From Bacteroides fragilis (GTDB lineage: Bacteria > Bacillota > Clostridia > Lachnospirales > Lachnospiraceae), in contig JAMPFK010000006.1 in NCBI GenBank assembly GCA_023664485.1, positions 1 through 64,000 on the forward strand: 64,000 bases of DNA, written 5' to 3'. Numbering within the stretch: the first letter of the stretch is position 1; each line of letters begins with the position of its first letter. Shown here piece after piece: positions 1 through 9,214 of this stretch. The notes beneath the pieces were generated by a model that was not told the DNA's origin, did no database searches, and saw only the letters and a list, made by a program, of their open reading frames with translations. Made by a program: the position numbers and the translations under genes.

Positions 1-164
1 TCTTCCAGACCTGCGATCATACGAAGCGTTGTAGATTTACCACAACCTGAAGGACCTACGAAAATAATGAACTCCTGGTCTGCAATTTCCAGATTGAAAT
101 CTTTTACTGCTTCGAATCCGTTAGGATATACCTTGCAGACATTTTTTAATGATAAACTTGCCAT
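1..164 (-). CDS. Sugar ABC transporter ATP-binding protein, MsmK/UgpC type (N-terminal part only)
   Basis: The first 54 codons of a gene that runs off the left edge. The product would power a binding-protein-dependent carbohydrate importer from the cytoplasmic side. The N-terminus begins MASLSLKNV and reaches a Walker A motif (GPSGCGKSTT) followed by RMIAGLE, the usual beginning of MalK/MsmK/UgpC ATPases. The ATG at 162-164 is preceded by an AGGAGG ribosome site, which fixes the start. The substrate cannot be told; MsmK-type ATPases often serve several sugar importers, such as the one whose permease lies at the other end of this window. Confidence 0.85.
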   Translation of the reverse strand, partial: MASLSLKNVCKVYPNGFEAVKDFNLEIADQEFIIFVGPSGCGKSTTLRMIAGLE

Positions 165-203
165 GTGCTTGTGCCTCCTGATTTTTCATTTCTTTTTATT
201 CAT

Positions 204-221
204 GATTATCGGGCGATAATC
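204..221. promoter_or_regulatory. 18-bp perfect palindrome upstream of the sugar-ABC ATPase
   Basis: GATTATCG-GG-CGATAATC is a perfect dyad 40 bp upstream of the ATPase start codon, in a 286-bp gene-free stretch (165-450) where I otherwise see only AT-rich sequence. Its position fits an operator or a short leader hairpin. No regulator can be assigned. Confidence 0.3.
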
Positions 222-450
222 AAGTCTGAAATCAGTATATCGAACTTCCGAAATCTTTTCCATACCACTATTTCACAAAGATTTTATTTTCCATTGTAGA
301 ATTTGCTCACTTTCGTTATGCAGTTTTCTTTTTTCTGACAAGTTGCCCAAGAAACTGTCCATTTCTTGTACACCTTGCCCAAAATGTCGGTATCCCCGGC
401 TGGCGCGGCGCTATTCCCTGCCACGAAACCGTTCTTCCTCACGACCGCCT

Positions 451-1122
451 CTAAATATTTTCATCGTCGGCTTTCACGGAAAATTCTTCATCAGACACGA
501 TCGTCTGTTCTTCCGGCTCAAATTTCTTAAAGATTCCGCTGTATAAACAGGCCGAAGCATAGGCGGGCGCAGAAATACCGAACAGGATAACAAAAATTGT
601 CGCGTAGGCCGAAAAATACATGATCACCATGGGAACCGCCAGCAGCAGGTTCATCAGCAGCGTTTTCGGCAGATTCAAAACCGCCATGCAGAAGGCATTT
701 TTCAGGGTATTTTTTATCGTATTGTCAAATCTTGCCAGCACCGGGAAAACATATACCGCCACCATCAGAAACACGATCGCGATCGCCAGTATGGCAATCA
801 TAAGAACGGTCGGAAATTTTACGCCGGAATAGGTAAAAATCAGAAAATCTCCCACATATACGCCGATTACGAGCAGCATGAGCAGCCACAAAACAGTCGC
901 CTGCCGGAAGTTCTGTTTAAAGGATTTAAAAAATCCTCTGACAAGATATCCCTCTTCTCCGCGCACCGTCTTCAGGAGCACATAGTGCATTCCCGTACAC
1001 GCCGCCCCGATCGTAAAAACCGGAATACTGCAGATTATCACTAAAAAGTTCAGAATCATCAAATCGGCGATCCGATTCAATACCCGCATGAACGGGCTGT
1101 CCAAATCAAAAATTTTACTCAT
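451..1122 (-). CDS. YesL family membrane protein (DUF624)
   Basis: A 223-residue integral membrane protein of the YesL/DUF624 family, whose members usually sit beside sugar ABC importers in Firmicutes and have no proven role. The N-terminal pattern SPFMRVLNRIADLMILNFL and several long hydrophobic helices (about residues 20-45, 90-115, 125-150, 170-200) match the family. I chose the ATG at 1120-1122 over one 48 nt upstream because the family begins close to this point and an AGGGA site lies about 9 nt before it. Its neighbour is the truncated sugar-ABC ATPase, which fits the usual context. Confidence 0.75.
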   Translation of the reverse strand: MSKIFDLDSPFMRVLNRIADLMILNFLVIICSIPVFTIGAACTGMHYVLLKTVRGEEGYLVRGFFKSFKQNFRQATVLWLLMLLVIGVYVGDFLIFTYSGVKFPTVLMIAILAIAIVFLMVAVYVFPVLARFDNTIKNTLKNAFCMAVLNLPKTLLMNLLLAVPMVIMYFSAYATIFVILFGISAPAYASACLYSGIFKKFEPEEQTIVSDEEFSVKADDENI

Positions 1123-1237
1123 GAATATATCCCTCGTTCTGTTCCATTTTCTTCTGTCTATTATAGTCATGATTGACTAAAAACACCAGATGATCTGACA
1201 AAATTTTATAAAAATTTATCAAAAGTTTTGAAATTGA

Positions 1238-2494
1238 TTACATTTTAAACCGTTTACTTACCAATGCATACTGAGAATTCAACATCTGATACATTTTCAG
1301 GACTTCCGCCGATTCCGTCTGCACGCTCTGCATGATGTCGTCATAATAATGGATAAAAGTATTGACAGTCTGCCGGTCCAGACGGTTTCCGGCAGCCTCC
1401 TCATTTAAGACGTCGATAACCTTCTCTTTGGACAGCGGTTCCCTGTACGGCCGCCGGTTCGTCATACCGGTAATCGTATCCGCCACCTGCAGCACCTTCT
1501 GCTCCTGTTCCATCTGCTGCGCCTTCAAATGCCTCGGATAGCCGCTGCCGTCGCCTCTTTCATGGTGTCCGAGCACGATCGACAAAACATCTTCCCGCAG
1601 CATGTTCCCAAGCACTTTTTCCGCCGCGCTCACATGGAGCCTCACCTTTTTGATCTCTTCGGAATTCAGCTTCCTGGGCACGTCAGTAATCTCTTTGGGA
1701 ATCGCCAGCATACCGATATCATGCAGCAAAGCGCCATAATACAGCTTTTCTTTCATATCCTCCGTCATCATCAGCCGGCCGGCCAGCTTGTCGCAAATAT
1801 GTATCGTGGTGATCGAATCGATAACGGACTGCTCGCTGCGGAACCCGGTGCAGTACATGAGCATTTCCAGGAATTTTTTTTTGCCCTCGTTGGAAAAAAG
1901 CATATAATCGATGATTCCTTCCAGCTCTTCTTTGTACTCGCCCGTTTTCAGCTTCGTAAAGATATCATACTTTTTCGCGACTTCATAAAAACGGTCCAGA
2001 CCTTCCCCGGATAATCTTTTCCCCGCCTGCTTATGGAACATCTGCATATTGAACTGGCTTCCCATCGCTGAAAAATAAATATCCATCTTCTCCGCGATAT
2101 TGATATAGGCCGCGATATCCTTATAGGCATAATCCATCTTCCTCAGCTGCTCATAGTCCATATGGTGATACATGATTACTTTGGCGAGATCCTCTACCGG
2201 GGACAGATATTTGAAGAACAGATAGCCGTAAATCGTATGCGCCCGGCTGTCTCTCGACTCATACCGGAGCATATCGTTCAAAACCCCTGCCTCCGTCTTA
2301 TACGCGCCGATATCATGCAGCGTCGCTACCATCACGATATCCGCCAGCTCGAATTCCTCATAACCCCCTTTTCCCTCCAGCATCTTATATACCATATAAG
2401 CGACTCTGGAGCCGTGATCCATCAGTCTCGGATGAATCAGTCTCAAAGTATTTCTCGTCAAAACGAAAATATCCCTGCTCTTAATATACTCCAT
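1238..2494 (-). CDS. HD-GYP domain protein with a second N-terminal HD domain
   Basis: A 418-residue cytoplasmic protein, probably a cyclic-di-GMP phosphodiesterase. The C-terminal half (about residues 220-400) has the HD-GYP signature: HDIGMLAIP, then HHERGDGSGYP. The N-terminal half carries a second, diverged HD fold with a HDIGAYK motif near residue 60 and YHH further on. No receiver, PAS or membrane domain is visible, so the input signal is unknown. It is followed 42 nt upstream by the GNAT gene on the same strand, so the two may be cotranscribed. Hydrolysis of c-di-GMP is inferred from the family only. Confidence 0.85.
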   Translation of the reverse strand: MEYIKSRDIFVLTRNTLRLIHPRLMDHGSRVAYMVYKMLEGKGGYEEFELADIVMVATLHDIGAYKTEAGVLNDMLRYESRDSRAHTIYGYLFFKYLSPVEDLAKVIMYHHMDYEQLRKMDYAYKDIAAYINIAEKMDIYFSAMGSQFNMQMFHKQAGKRLSGEGLDRFYEVAKKYDIFTKLKTGEYKEELEGIIDYMLFSNEGKKKFLEMLMYCTGFRSEQSVIDSITTIHICDKLAGRLMMTEDMKEKLYYGALLHDIGMLAIPKEITDVPRKLNSEEIKKVRLHVSAAEKVLGNMLREDVLSIVLGHHERGDGSGYPRHLKAQQMEQEQKVLQVADTITGMTNRRPYREPLSKEKVIDVLNEEAAGNRLDRQTVNTFIHYYDDIMQSVQTESAEVLKMYQMLNSQYALVSKRFKM

Positions 2495-2536
2495 GCTCTT
2501 CCATCCTTTTCTCTTATCTCCGGCCGCAAAATACGC

Positions 2537-3013
2537 CTACAGGATAAATTCCATCGGCGTATATCTGATGCCGCTCTTCTCTTCCTCCGGCCTTAAATCC
2601 CGAAAACCCAGCCTATGATAGAATGCCACCCCGTATGGAGCCGCGTTTACGGTTATTTTGCCGATACCCGCCTCGGAAAGCAGATATTCCCGCAGATATT
2701 CTATCAGAGCCCGGCCGATTCCCTTTCTATGATAGTTCTCGTCTACAAAAAGCAGGGAGATATGGGAAGCGTTCCGCAATGTGAGCATACCGACGATCCG
2801 TTTCCTGTCCAATGCAACGAACATTTGATATACCCCCATAAGGAACATGCGGTACAGCGTCGTATCCGTGATAAAATCCTCAAAATTCCGGATGCCTTCC
2901 GCCGAATAAACGTCCGCCTCGAACCTCATGAACGTCTTCCAGGCTAACATCATCGCATCATCCCATTCATCCTGATATGCGCTTCTGATCTGGTATGGAA
3001 CCTGTGCCTGCAT
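2537..3013 (-). CDS. GNAT family N-acetyltransferase
   Basis: A 158-residue single-domain acetyltransferase. The acetyl-CoA binding loop is visible as HRKGIGRALIEYL around residues 95-107, and the later AAPYGVAFYHRLGFR is the usual motif B region. The start has a GGGAG ribosome site. The substrate cannot be inferred. It lies between the D-lactate dehydrogenase-like gene and the HD-GYP gene with short gaps on either side. Confidence 0.8.
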   Translation of the reverse strand: MQAQVPYQIRSAYQDEWDDAMMLAWKTFMRFEADVYSAEGIRNFEDFITDTTLYRMFLMGVYQMFVALDRKRIVGMLTLRNASHISLLFVDENYHRKGIGRALIEYLREYLLSEAGIGKITVNAAPYGVAFYHRLGFRDLRPEEEKSGIRYTPMEFIL

Positions 3014-3039
3014 ACTCTCCCTTCTTTCTGTATTCTATT

Positions 3040-4026
3040 CTAACGTATTTCCGTTCGATTTACAAGCGGGAGTCCATTTTCCAGCGCATAAGCATTTTCC
3101 AGCGTTTCTTTTGCGATCGCCTGCATGGCCTCTTTCGTAAAAAAGCCCATATGCGAGGTGATCAGCACGTTGGGGAAAGTCATCAGCCTTGCCAGCTTTT
3201 CATCATGAATGATCTCATTGGATTTATCCTCATAAAAAATGCCCTCTTCTTCCTCATAAACATCCAGCCCGACGCCGCCGAACTTCCCATCGACCAGCCC
3301 GTCGATCAGCGCATCCGTATCGATCAGGCTTCCTCTCGATGTGTTGATCAGATAAACGCCCTCTCTCATCCTGCCGATGGAATCCGCATTGATAATATGT
3401 CTCGTCCCGGAAGTCAGCGGACAATGCAGAGAAATTACATCGGATTTTTCAAAAAGCTCTTCCAATTCCACATAATCGGCTTCCAGCTTCGTATTCGGGT
3501 AAGGGTCATGAGCCAGCACCTGCATACCGAATCCATTACAGATTCTGATCATCGCCTGCCCGATCCTGCCGGTCCCGATGATGCCTGCCGTCTTATGATA
3601 CAAATCCATTCCCATCAGGCCGTTCAGGCTCATATTGAAGTCCCGTGTCCTCCCATAGGCCCTGTGAATATGGCGGTTCACCGTCAGAAGCATTCCCATC
3701 GCGAACTCCGCCACCGCCTCCGGCGAATAGCTCGGAACGCGGAGAATCAGTATTTTATCTTCCGCAGCCTTGACATCCACATGATTAAATCCCGCGCTTC
3801 TTAAAAGAATCGCCTTTACTTTCATCTCATACAGCTTTTCTATCATTTCCGCCGTAATGGAATCGTTCACAAAAATACAGATAGCGTCATAATTCGCCGC
3901 CAGGTAAATCGTCTCCTCCTGAAAAGGCACCTCATAAAAACGGATATCGAACCCGTATTCCTTTCCCATCGGCTCAAACCAGATTTTATCATAAGGCTTT
4001 GTACTGAAAAATGCAATTTTCATCAT
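3040..4026 (-). CDS. D-isomer-specific 2-hydroxyacid dehydrogenase, D-lactate dehydrogenase-like
   Basis: A 328-residue NAD-dependent oxidoreductase that most resembles fermentative D-lactate dehydrogenases (pyruvate to D-lactate). The Rossmann motif GIIGTGRIGQ is near residue 150. The catalytic Arg is in NTSRGSLID, and the catalytic His is in ITSHMGFFT, where D-LDH enzymes carry it. Family length is normal. The start is the first of two adjacent ATGs, with AGGAG 9 nt upstream. Other 2-hydroxyacids remain possible as substrates. Confidence 0.8.
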   Translation of the reverse strand: MMKIAFFSTKPYDKIWFEPMGKEYGFDIRFYEVPFQEETIYLAANYDAICIFVNDSITAEMIEKLYEMKVKAILLRSAGFNHVDVKAAEDKILILRVPSYSPEAVAEFAMGMLLTVNRHIHRAYGRTRDFNMSLNGLMGMDLYHKTAGIIGTGRIGQAMIRICNGFGMQVLAHDPYPNTKLEADYVELEELFEKSDVISLHCPLTSGTRHIINADSIGRMREGVYLINTSRGSLIDTDALIDGLVDGKFGGVGLDVYEEEEGIFYEDKSNEIIHDEKLARLMTFPNVLITSHMGFFTKEAMQAIAKETLENAYALENGLPLVNRTEIR

Positions 4027-4127
4027 GACAGATTTCTCCTTTTTCTATCCAGTATGTGCAAAGGGACCGTTTTTCATTCCTGGTTGCGGAGCCCTTTTCT
4101 TATACTGCAAAATCCCAAAACTGCCGC

Positions 4128-5066
4128 TCAGGAAAAAAGATTCCTGAAAAAGTCCGCTATGGAATTCGCCAGATTTTCGAAGAAACCTTTGACCGCCGAT
4201 GTCAAAGCGCTTTCCACGGCTTCATTGATCGCTTCGTTCGCGCTCTCTACAATGCCGAGTCCGTACTTCTCATACAGATTCTGCGCCTGTTCCAAAAGAT
4301 AATCCGCGTTGAGCCCGAGCGAATCCAGCTTCTTCAACAGGCCGATGACCCGCTGTTTATCCTCTTCCGCCAGGCTGATGCCAAAGGTTTCCTCTCCCTC
4401 CGCGATCGCCGACCGGATACTCTCCTCATCACCGATATCCAGCTCCCCGCCGGCGACCTTGCCTTTCAGCCAGGCAATCAGCGCTTCCGCTTCATCCGAA
4501 CCGGCGTCTCCCTGTATGCTTTCCGCCAGTTCTCCTGTCGTGATCAGCTCATCCAGGGCAGTATCGAATGCCGTATCCGATACCGCCTCGCCCGCTATCA
4601 CCTCATATGCCTTCAACGCGCCGATCAGGGCTGCCGTTCCGGAAATCGGCGCCGGTCCGACGACCAGCACGTCCATATCCTTCATTCCGGCCGTCAATAA
4701 CGCATTCCGATACATTCCGGTCGTACAGTAATTGATGTTCTGTGTCGTAACTCTGACGCCGCTTCCCTCCGCGGCCTTCGTGATCCTTACACTGGACAGC
4801 GACTTGCTGCCGATAATGGAAGCGTCCAGATACGCATCCAGATATTCATGCTCCATCCCGTTCGTAATGGACAGCACCGTACATCCCGCCAGCTCTTCTT
4901 CCGTCAGCCCCATCAGTGCCAGCACCTCCGACCGCTGCTCCGCGGACAGATCGGCCCCCAGCACGACGACCGTATCTTTCGTCTCCGCCGCCTCCGCCGT
5001 CATTCCCATAACACTGCTGAAGAAAAGCAGCAGAAATACCGTAAGGCTCCCAAACCATTTTTTCAT
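4128..5066 (-). CDS. DUF1002 family exported protein
   Basis: A 312-residue protein with a clear signal peptide (MKKWFG, a hydrophobic run of about 15 residues, then TAEAAE). The body matches the YpuA/DUF1002 family of Firmicutes, which has no established function; the conserved region TQNINYCTTGMYRNAL and VVGPAPISGTAAL is easily seen. The C-terminal third is acidic and helical. It is preceded by a 168-bp gap in which I see no other feature. Confidence 0.75.
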   Translation of the reverse strand: MKKWFGSLTVFLLLFFSSVMGMTAEAAETKDTVVVLGADLSAEQRSEVLALMGLTEEELAGCTVLSITNGMEHEYLDAYLDASIIGSKSLSSVRITKAAEGSGVRVTTQNINYCTTGMYRNALLTAGMKDMDVLVVGPAPISGTAALIGALKAYEVIAGEAVSDTAFDTALDELITTGELAESIQGDAGSDEAEALIAWLKGKVAGGELDIGDEESIRSAIAEGEETFGISLAEEDKQRVIGLLKKLDSLGLNADYLLEQAQNLYEKYGLGIVESANEAINEAVESALTSAVKGFFENLANSIADFFRNLFS

Positions 5067-5234
5067 AAAAATCCTCCACTATAAAGCAAATCCATGCGAA
5101 GCAGCTCTCGCTGCAAGTGGTTATCGTAAACGACATAACAAATTGCACATCCCATCTCTTATAAAAACCATATACACAAGCTTTTGCAAGGCTGAAATGG
5201 CAATTTTTAATGTCGTTAACTATAGAAGTACTTC

Positions 5235-6170
5235 TCACACTATTTGCTGTAAGATCCACCGGTAAACATCCCCGTATACCTGTTCCCGATCCACCTCATT
5301 TAACAGCTCGTGGCGGTCCTTTTCATACAATTTCATCTGCACATTCCTCAGGCCGTGTTCCTGATAAGAGCGATATACCTTTTCTACGCTCTTTCCATAG
5401 TCTCCTACCGGGTCATCCGCGCCGGAAATCAACAGAATCGGAAGCTGCTTCGGCATCTTCTCTATCCCCGCCGTATCATAACAATTACAGATCAGCTGAA
5501 AAAGCGCCGCAAAACCATTCAGGGTAAAGACGAAACCGCACATCGGATCCGCCAGATAACGATCGACATTTTCCTCGTTTCTCGAAAGCCAGTCGCTTTC
5601 CGTCCGGACAGGCTGAAACCTGTCGTTGTATTTTCCAAAAGACGCTCTGTCGATTAATCTGCCAACATGCCGGGAACCGCAGAAAACCTTCTGGACTGCC
5701 GTGAGCGTGCGCGCCGCCAGAAGCACGGGTTTTGGCTGCATTCCCGTCCCGACGATGACCGCGCCGCCCACACCGCTTCCATAGTGGAAGAGATAATTCC
5801 TGGTAATAAAAGAACCCATGCTATGGCCCATGATCAGATAAAGGACACCCGGATACTGCTCCTGCATGATCTTTTTCAGCCGGTGTACGTCCCGCACGAG
5901 GACGCCCGCCGCATCCTCCTCACAAAAATAACCGTAGGTACCTCCTTCCGGCACAGACTTCCCATGCCCCAGATGGTCTTCTCCTACGACAAGGATTCCC
6001 TTCTCCGCCAGAAATCCCGCGAATTCGTCATAACGCTCGATATGTTCCGCCATGCCGTGCACGATCTGAAAGATGCAGACAGGCTTCTCCACATCAGGAA
6101 TCCACTTCACCGCATGAATCCTGTTCTGACGGTCTCTGGAATCAAAATAAAATTCTTCTTTCCGTATCAT
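5235..6170 (-). CDS. Alpha/beta hydrolase, lysophospholipase/monoacylglycerol lipase type
   Basis: A 311-residue cytoplasmic serine hydrolase of the Hydrolase_4 type. The nucleophile elbow is GHSMGS around residue 115, the acid is probably in SGADDPVGDYG, and the catalytic His in KDRHELLNE. The early HGMAEHIERYD segment is typical of monoacylglycerol lipase-like proteins. It ends close to metG on the same strand (gap about 30 nt), so it may be transcribed from the metG promoter. Confidence 0.8.
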   Translation of the reverse strand: MIRKEEFYFDSRDRQNRIHAVKWIPDVEKPVCIFQIVHGMAEHIERYDEFAGFLAEKGILVVGEDHLGHGKSVPEGGTYGYFCEEDAAGVLVRDVHRLKKIMQEQYPGVLYLIMGHSMGSFITRNYLFHYGSGVGGAVIVGTGMQPKPVLLAARTLTAVQKVFCGSRHVGRLIDRASFGKYNDRFQPVRTESDWLSRNEENVDRYLADPMCGFVFTLNGFAALFQLICNCYDTAGIEKMPKQLPILLISGADDPVGDYGKSVEKVYRSYQEHGLRNVQMKLYEKDRHELLNEVDREQVYGDVYRWILQQIV

Positions 6171-6201
6171 ATTGAAACTTCCCCTTTTATAATCCTTTCT
6201 C

Positions 6202-8268
6202 TCAACAGATTTCAGCTCCCGCGGGCATTGCTTTCTCCGGCGTCATGAGCGCCAGATTCCCTTCCGCGTCTTCCGCGCACAAAAGCATTCCCTCCGATGT
6301 CATTCCGGCAATTTCTCTCGGCGCCAGATTCGCCAGCACCATCACCTTTTTGCCGACCATTTCTTCCGCGCTGTAATACTTCCTGATTCCTGATAAAATC
6401 TGTTTTACGGAAGAACCGACGCGCACCTGCGAACAGAGCAGCTTCTTCGACCTGGGCACTTCCTTACATTCCAGAATTTCCCCTATCTGAAACTGACACT
6501 TATCAAAATCATCATAAGAGATCGTTTCCTTGGGCTCGATATCCACAACGTTCTCCTCTCCCTCTTCTTTTCCGCTTTCTTTCTCTTCCCCGCCGGCGGC
6601 ATCTTTGGCTGTTTCCCCGGCGCTTTCGCGCTGCTCAGCCGCCTTTCTTTCCGCAAACATCGCTTCCACCTTCTCCATGACCTCCGCCAGATCGCGGCGT
6701 ACAAAAAGGATTTCCGGCTTATCCGTCACCTGACTGCCCGACGGATAAAGGCTGGATGCCCTCGCAATGTCCTGCTCCTTCGCACACGCTTCAAGGGTTT
6801 CAAAACTAACTAACTGCGCCCGGATCTGCTCCGCGATCTTCGCCGCCGTCTCCGGCATGAAAGGCTCTAACAGACTGGCGCCTGCCAGAATGCCGTTCAG
6901 CAGATTATAAAGGACAGTCGCAAGGCGGTCTTTTTTCGCTTCCTCCTTCGCCAGCGCCCAGGGCATCGTCTCATCGATATATTTATTACAGCGCCTGAAT
7001 AATGCGAAAACCTCCGTAATAGCATCCGCCACGCGCAAATCATCCATTTTCGCGCCGACCCTCGTATAAGTATCCACCAGGACCTTCCACAAATCGGCAT
7101 CGACATCCTCTTCGCCTGCCGCCGCACCGACCTTCTTATTTTCCACAAAGCCGCCGAAATATTTATTGCTCATGGAAATCGTTCTGTTGACCAGATTGCC
7201 GAGCGTGTTGGCCAAATCAGAATTGAACCGTTCCACCATCAAATCCCATGTGATAACGCCGTCGTTCTCAAAAGGCATCTCGTGCAGCACGAAATACCGG
7301 ACCGCATCGACGCCGAAAAAGTCAATCAGATCTTCCGCATAAATCACGTTCCCTTTCGATTTGCTCATCTTGCCGTCGCCCTGTAATAACCACGGATGCC
7401 CGAAGATCCGTTCCGGAAGCGGCTCCCCCAATGCCATCAGAAAGACAGGCCAGTAAATCGTATGAAAACGGATAATATCTTTCCCGATCAGATGCAGATC
7501 CGCAGGCCAGAGCTTCCGATACTGCTCCGTACTGTTCCCTTCCGCGTCATAACCGATACCCGTAATATAATTTGTCAGCGCATCCAGCCATACATAAACG
7601 ACGTGCTTTTCATCAAAGTCCACCGGTATGCCCCATTTAAAGGAGGTCCTTGACACGCACAGATCCTGTAAGCCCGGAAGCAGAAAATTGTTCATCATCT
7701 CATTTTTCCGGGATACCGGCTGAATAAATTCCGGATGAGCATTGATATGTTCGATCAGCCTGTCGGCATATTTGCTCATTTTAAAGAAATACGCTTCCTC
7801 GCTGGCCGGCTTAACCTCCCGTCCGCAGTCCGGACATTTGCCGTCAACGAGCTGCGATTCCGTCCAAAAAGATTCACAGGGCGTACAATATAGCCCTTCA
7901 TAAGAGCCCTTATAAATATCTCCCTGCTCATACAGCTTCCTGAAAATTTTCTGCACCTGTTTTTCATGATAATCATCGGTCGTACGGATGAATTTATCAT
8001 AAGAGGTATTCAAAGAGTCGCAGATAGAACGAATCTTTCCGGCCACACCGTCCACGAACTGCTTCGGCGTAACGCCCGCCTCCTGCGCTTTGAACTCTAT
8101 CTTCTGCCCGTGCTCATCCGTACCTGTCTGAAAAAAGACATCATAACCGTCCTTTCTCTTGAATCTCGCAATGCTGTCCGCCAATACGATCTCATAGCTG
8201 TTCCCGATATGAGGCTTGCCGGACGTATAGGCGATCGCTGTCGTGATATAATATTTTCCCCTGTTCAT
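6202..8268 (-). CDS. metG: Methionyl-tRNA synthetase
   Basis: A 688-residue class I synthetase that charges tRNA-Met. The HIGH-type motif is HIGN near residue 20. A zinc-knuckle pair (CTPC and CPDC) is near residues 127-147, and the KMSKSKGN loop is near residue 300. The last 110 residues form the EMAPII/Trbp111-like tRNA-binding OB fold (ISYDDFDKCQFQIGEI onward), joined by a charged linker rich in Glu and Lys. Expression is controlled by the T-box leader directly upstream. All key motifs are intact. Confidence 0.97.
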   Translation of the reverse strand: MNRGKYYITTAIAYTSGKPHIGNSYEIVLADSIARFKRKDGYDVFFQTGTDEHGQKIEFKAQEAGVTPKQFVDGVAGKIRSICDSLNTSYDKFIRTTDDYHEKQVQKIFRKLYEQGDIYKGSYEGLYCTPCESFWTESQLVDGKCPDCGREVKPASEEAYFFKMSKYADRLIEHINAHPEFIQPVSRKNEMMNNFLLPGLQDLCVSRTSFKWGIPVDFDEKHVVYVWLDALTNYITGIGYDAEGNSTEQYRKLWPADLHLIGKDIIRFHTIYWPVFLMALGEPLPERIFGHPWLLQGDGKMSKSKGNVIYAEDLIDFFGVDAVRYFVLHEMPFENDGVITWDLMVERFNSDLANTLGNLVNRTISMSNKYFGGFVENKKVGAAAGEEDVDADLWKVLVDTYTRVGAKMDDLRVADAITEVFALFRRCNKYIDETMPWALAKEEAKKDRLATVLYNLLNGILAGASLLEPFMPETAAKIAEQIRAQLVSFETLEACAKEQDIARASSLYPSGSQVTDKPEILFVRRDLAEVMEKVEAMFAERKAAEQRESAGETAKDAAGGEEKESGKEEGEENVVDIEPKETISYDDFDKCQFQIGEILECKEVPRSKKLLCSQVRVGSSVKQILSGIRKYYSAEEMVGKKVMVLANLAPREIAGMTSEGMLLCAEDAEGNLALMTPEKAMPAGAEIC

Positions 8269-8622
8269 ATTCCTCCATCCTTTCTTTTCCTGAAAATCTG
8301 TTAAAACTTAAAAACCGTCTTCTTATATCATATAGAATCTATTGATATAAGAAGACGGCCATCGACCGTGTTACCACTTCTTTTCGCCATGCCCTCACGG
8401 ACACAGCCTCATCAGGTACCTCCCGATACCCTGCCGCTGTAACAGGCGGAACCTGTCGCGCCCTTACCCTCCGGTTCGGGCACGCCGCTCAGAAGCCATC
8501 TTGGGTATGTTTCTTCTTCGTCCCTCTCAGCCGCCGCAAAACTGCGGACGCAGGAAGCGCAACGGGACGTTCTCTGTAGAGAATCCGCATACTTACTCTC
8601 TTCGTCACTGCCTTTTCGATAT
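8269..8622 (-). promoter_or_regulatory. T-box riboswitch leader of metG
   Basis: The 350-nt leader between promoter and metG has the parts of a T-box. Stem I begins with GACGAAGAGAGTA and contains the distal motif CAGAGAA. A candidate specifier AUG lies at 8497-8499, matching methionine. The T-box proper, GTGGTAACACGG, is at about 8365-8383. The terminator hairpin (8315-8358) follows, with a run of T on its downstream side. Uncharged tRNA-Met should stabilise the antiterminator and allow transcription into metG. The specifier position is my reading of the structure, not a fold calculation. Confidence 0.9.
8315..8358 (-). terminator. T-box attenuator hairpin
   Basis: A perfect stem of about 15 bp (CCGTCTTCTTATATC and its complement) with a T tract on the minus-strand 3' side. 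It is the regulated terminator of the metG leader and competes with the antiterminator that uses the T-box sequence. Confidence 0.9.
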
Positions 8623-8628
8623 AGTGTC

Positions 8629-8657
8629 AGCCTATCATAAAGCGTTCAGGTTGTCAA
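8629..8657 (-). promoter_or_regulatory. Sigma-A promoter for the metG T-box transcript
   Basis: On the minus strand, TTGACA (8652-8657) and TAGGCT (8629-8634) are separated by 17 bp, with an extended TGA just before the -10. Transcription would begin near 8622 and run through the T-box. Confidence 0.8.
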
Positions 8658-8827
8658 TTGGGGGAATTCAGGAATTTTTCCACATCGTTGTTTTTCATCA
8701 TCGTTTCTATAAACGCACATAAATTTCTTTCTTCCGCACAAACTATATCTGTTCGGCCAGGCAGTTCCCAAATGCTTACGGTATGAATGCCCGGCCTGAA
8801 TTTTTCGACAGAAATGGAGGATAACTC

Positions 8828-9130
8828 ATGAAAGATATCGACAAAGACACTTTAGGCGAGGCCCTCGCAAGAAATACGCTGGATGATATTCCCCAGCCCA
8901 AAAGCGGCGCAAAAGAAATTGTCGGCCTGGTAAAAAGCGGCGGACGGATTAACGGGTATCAGCTGTCCGACGGCACCACCGTCTCCAGGGAAGAGGGCGT
9001 TGCCCTTGCAAGGGATGGGGAAATAAGAGGAGTCGGAATCGCTCACCGGAAGGATACGGAATATTTAAAATCCCTTCCTGACGGCTCCGAAAATAATAAT
9101 CTCGGAAATCTGCCCTCGGTATCCGGCTGA
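8828..9130 (+). CDS. DUF3892 domain protein
   Basis: A 100-residue protein, one of few plus-strand genes here. Its centre (EIVGLVKSGGRINGYQLSDG, then EEGVALARDGEIRGVGIAHR and YLKSLPDG with NNLGNLP) matches the small DUF3892 family, which is widespread in Firmicutes and has no known function. A GGAGGA ribosome site precedes the ATG. It stands alone, divergent from metG. Confidence 0.75.
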   Translation: MKDIDKDTLGEALARNTLDDIPQPKSGAKEIVGLVKSGGRINGYQLSDGTTVSREEGVALARDGEIRGVGIAHRKDTEYLKSLPDGSENNNLGNLPSVSG

Positions 9131-9214
9131 TATTTCCACTCAATGTATTTTCAGGAAAACGGTTCCACAGAAGGAACCGCTTTCCTGATAAAATCGCCTG
9201 TCTGCAAATTCCCA

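Noticed and set aside
2995..3804. Long plus-strand frames opposite the dehydrogenase, the epimerase, the permease and other genes.
   Set aside because: They are antisense shadows of well-supported minus-strand genes and show no domain or ribosome site.
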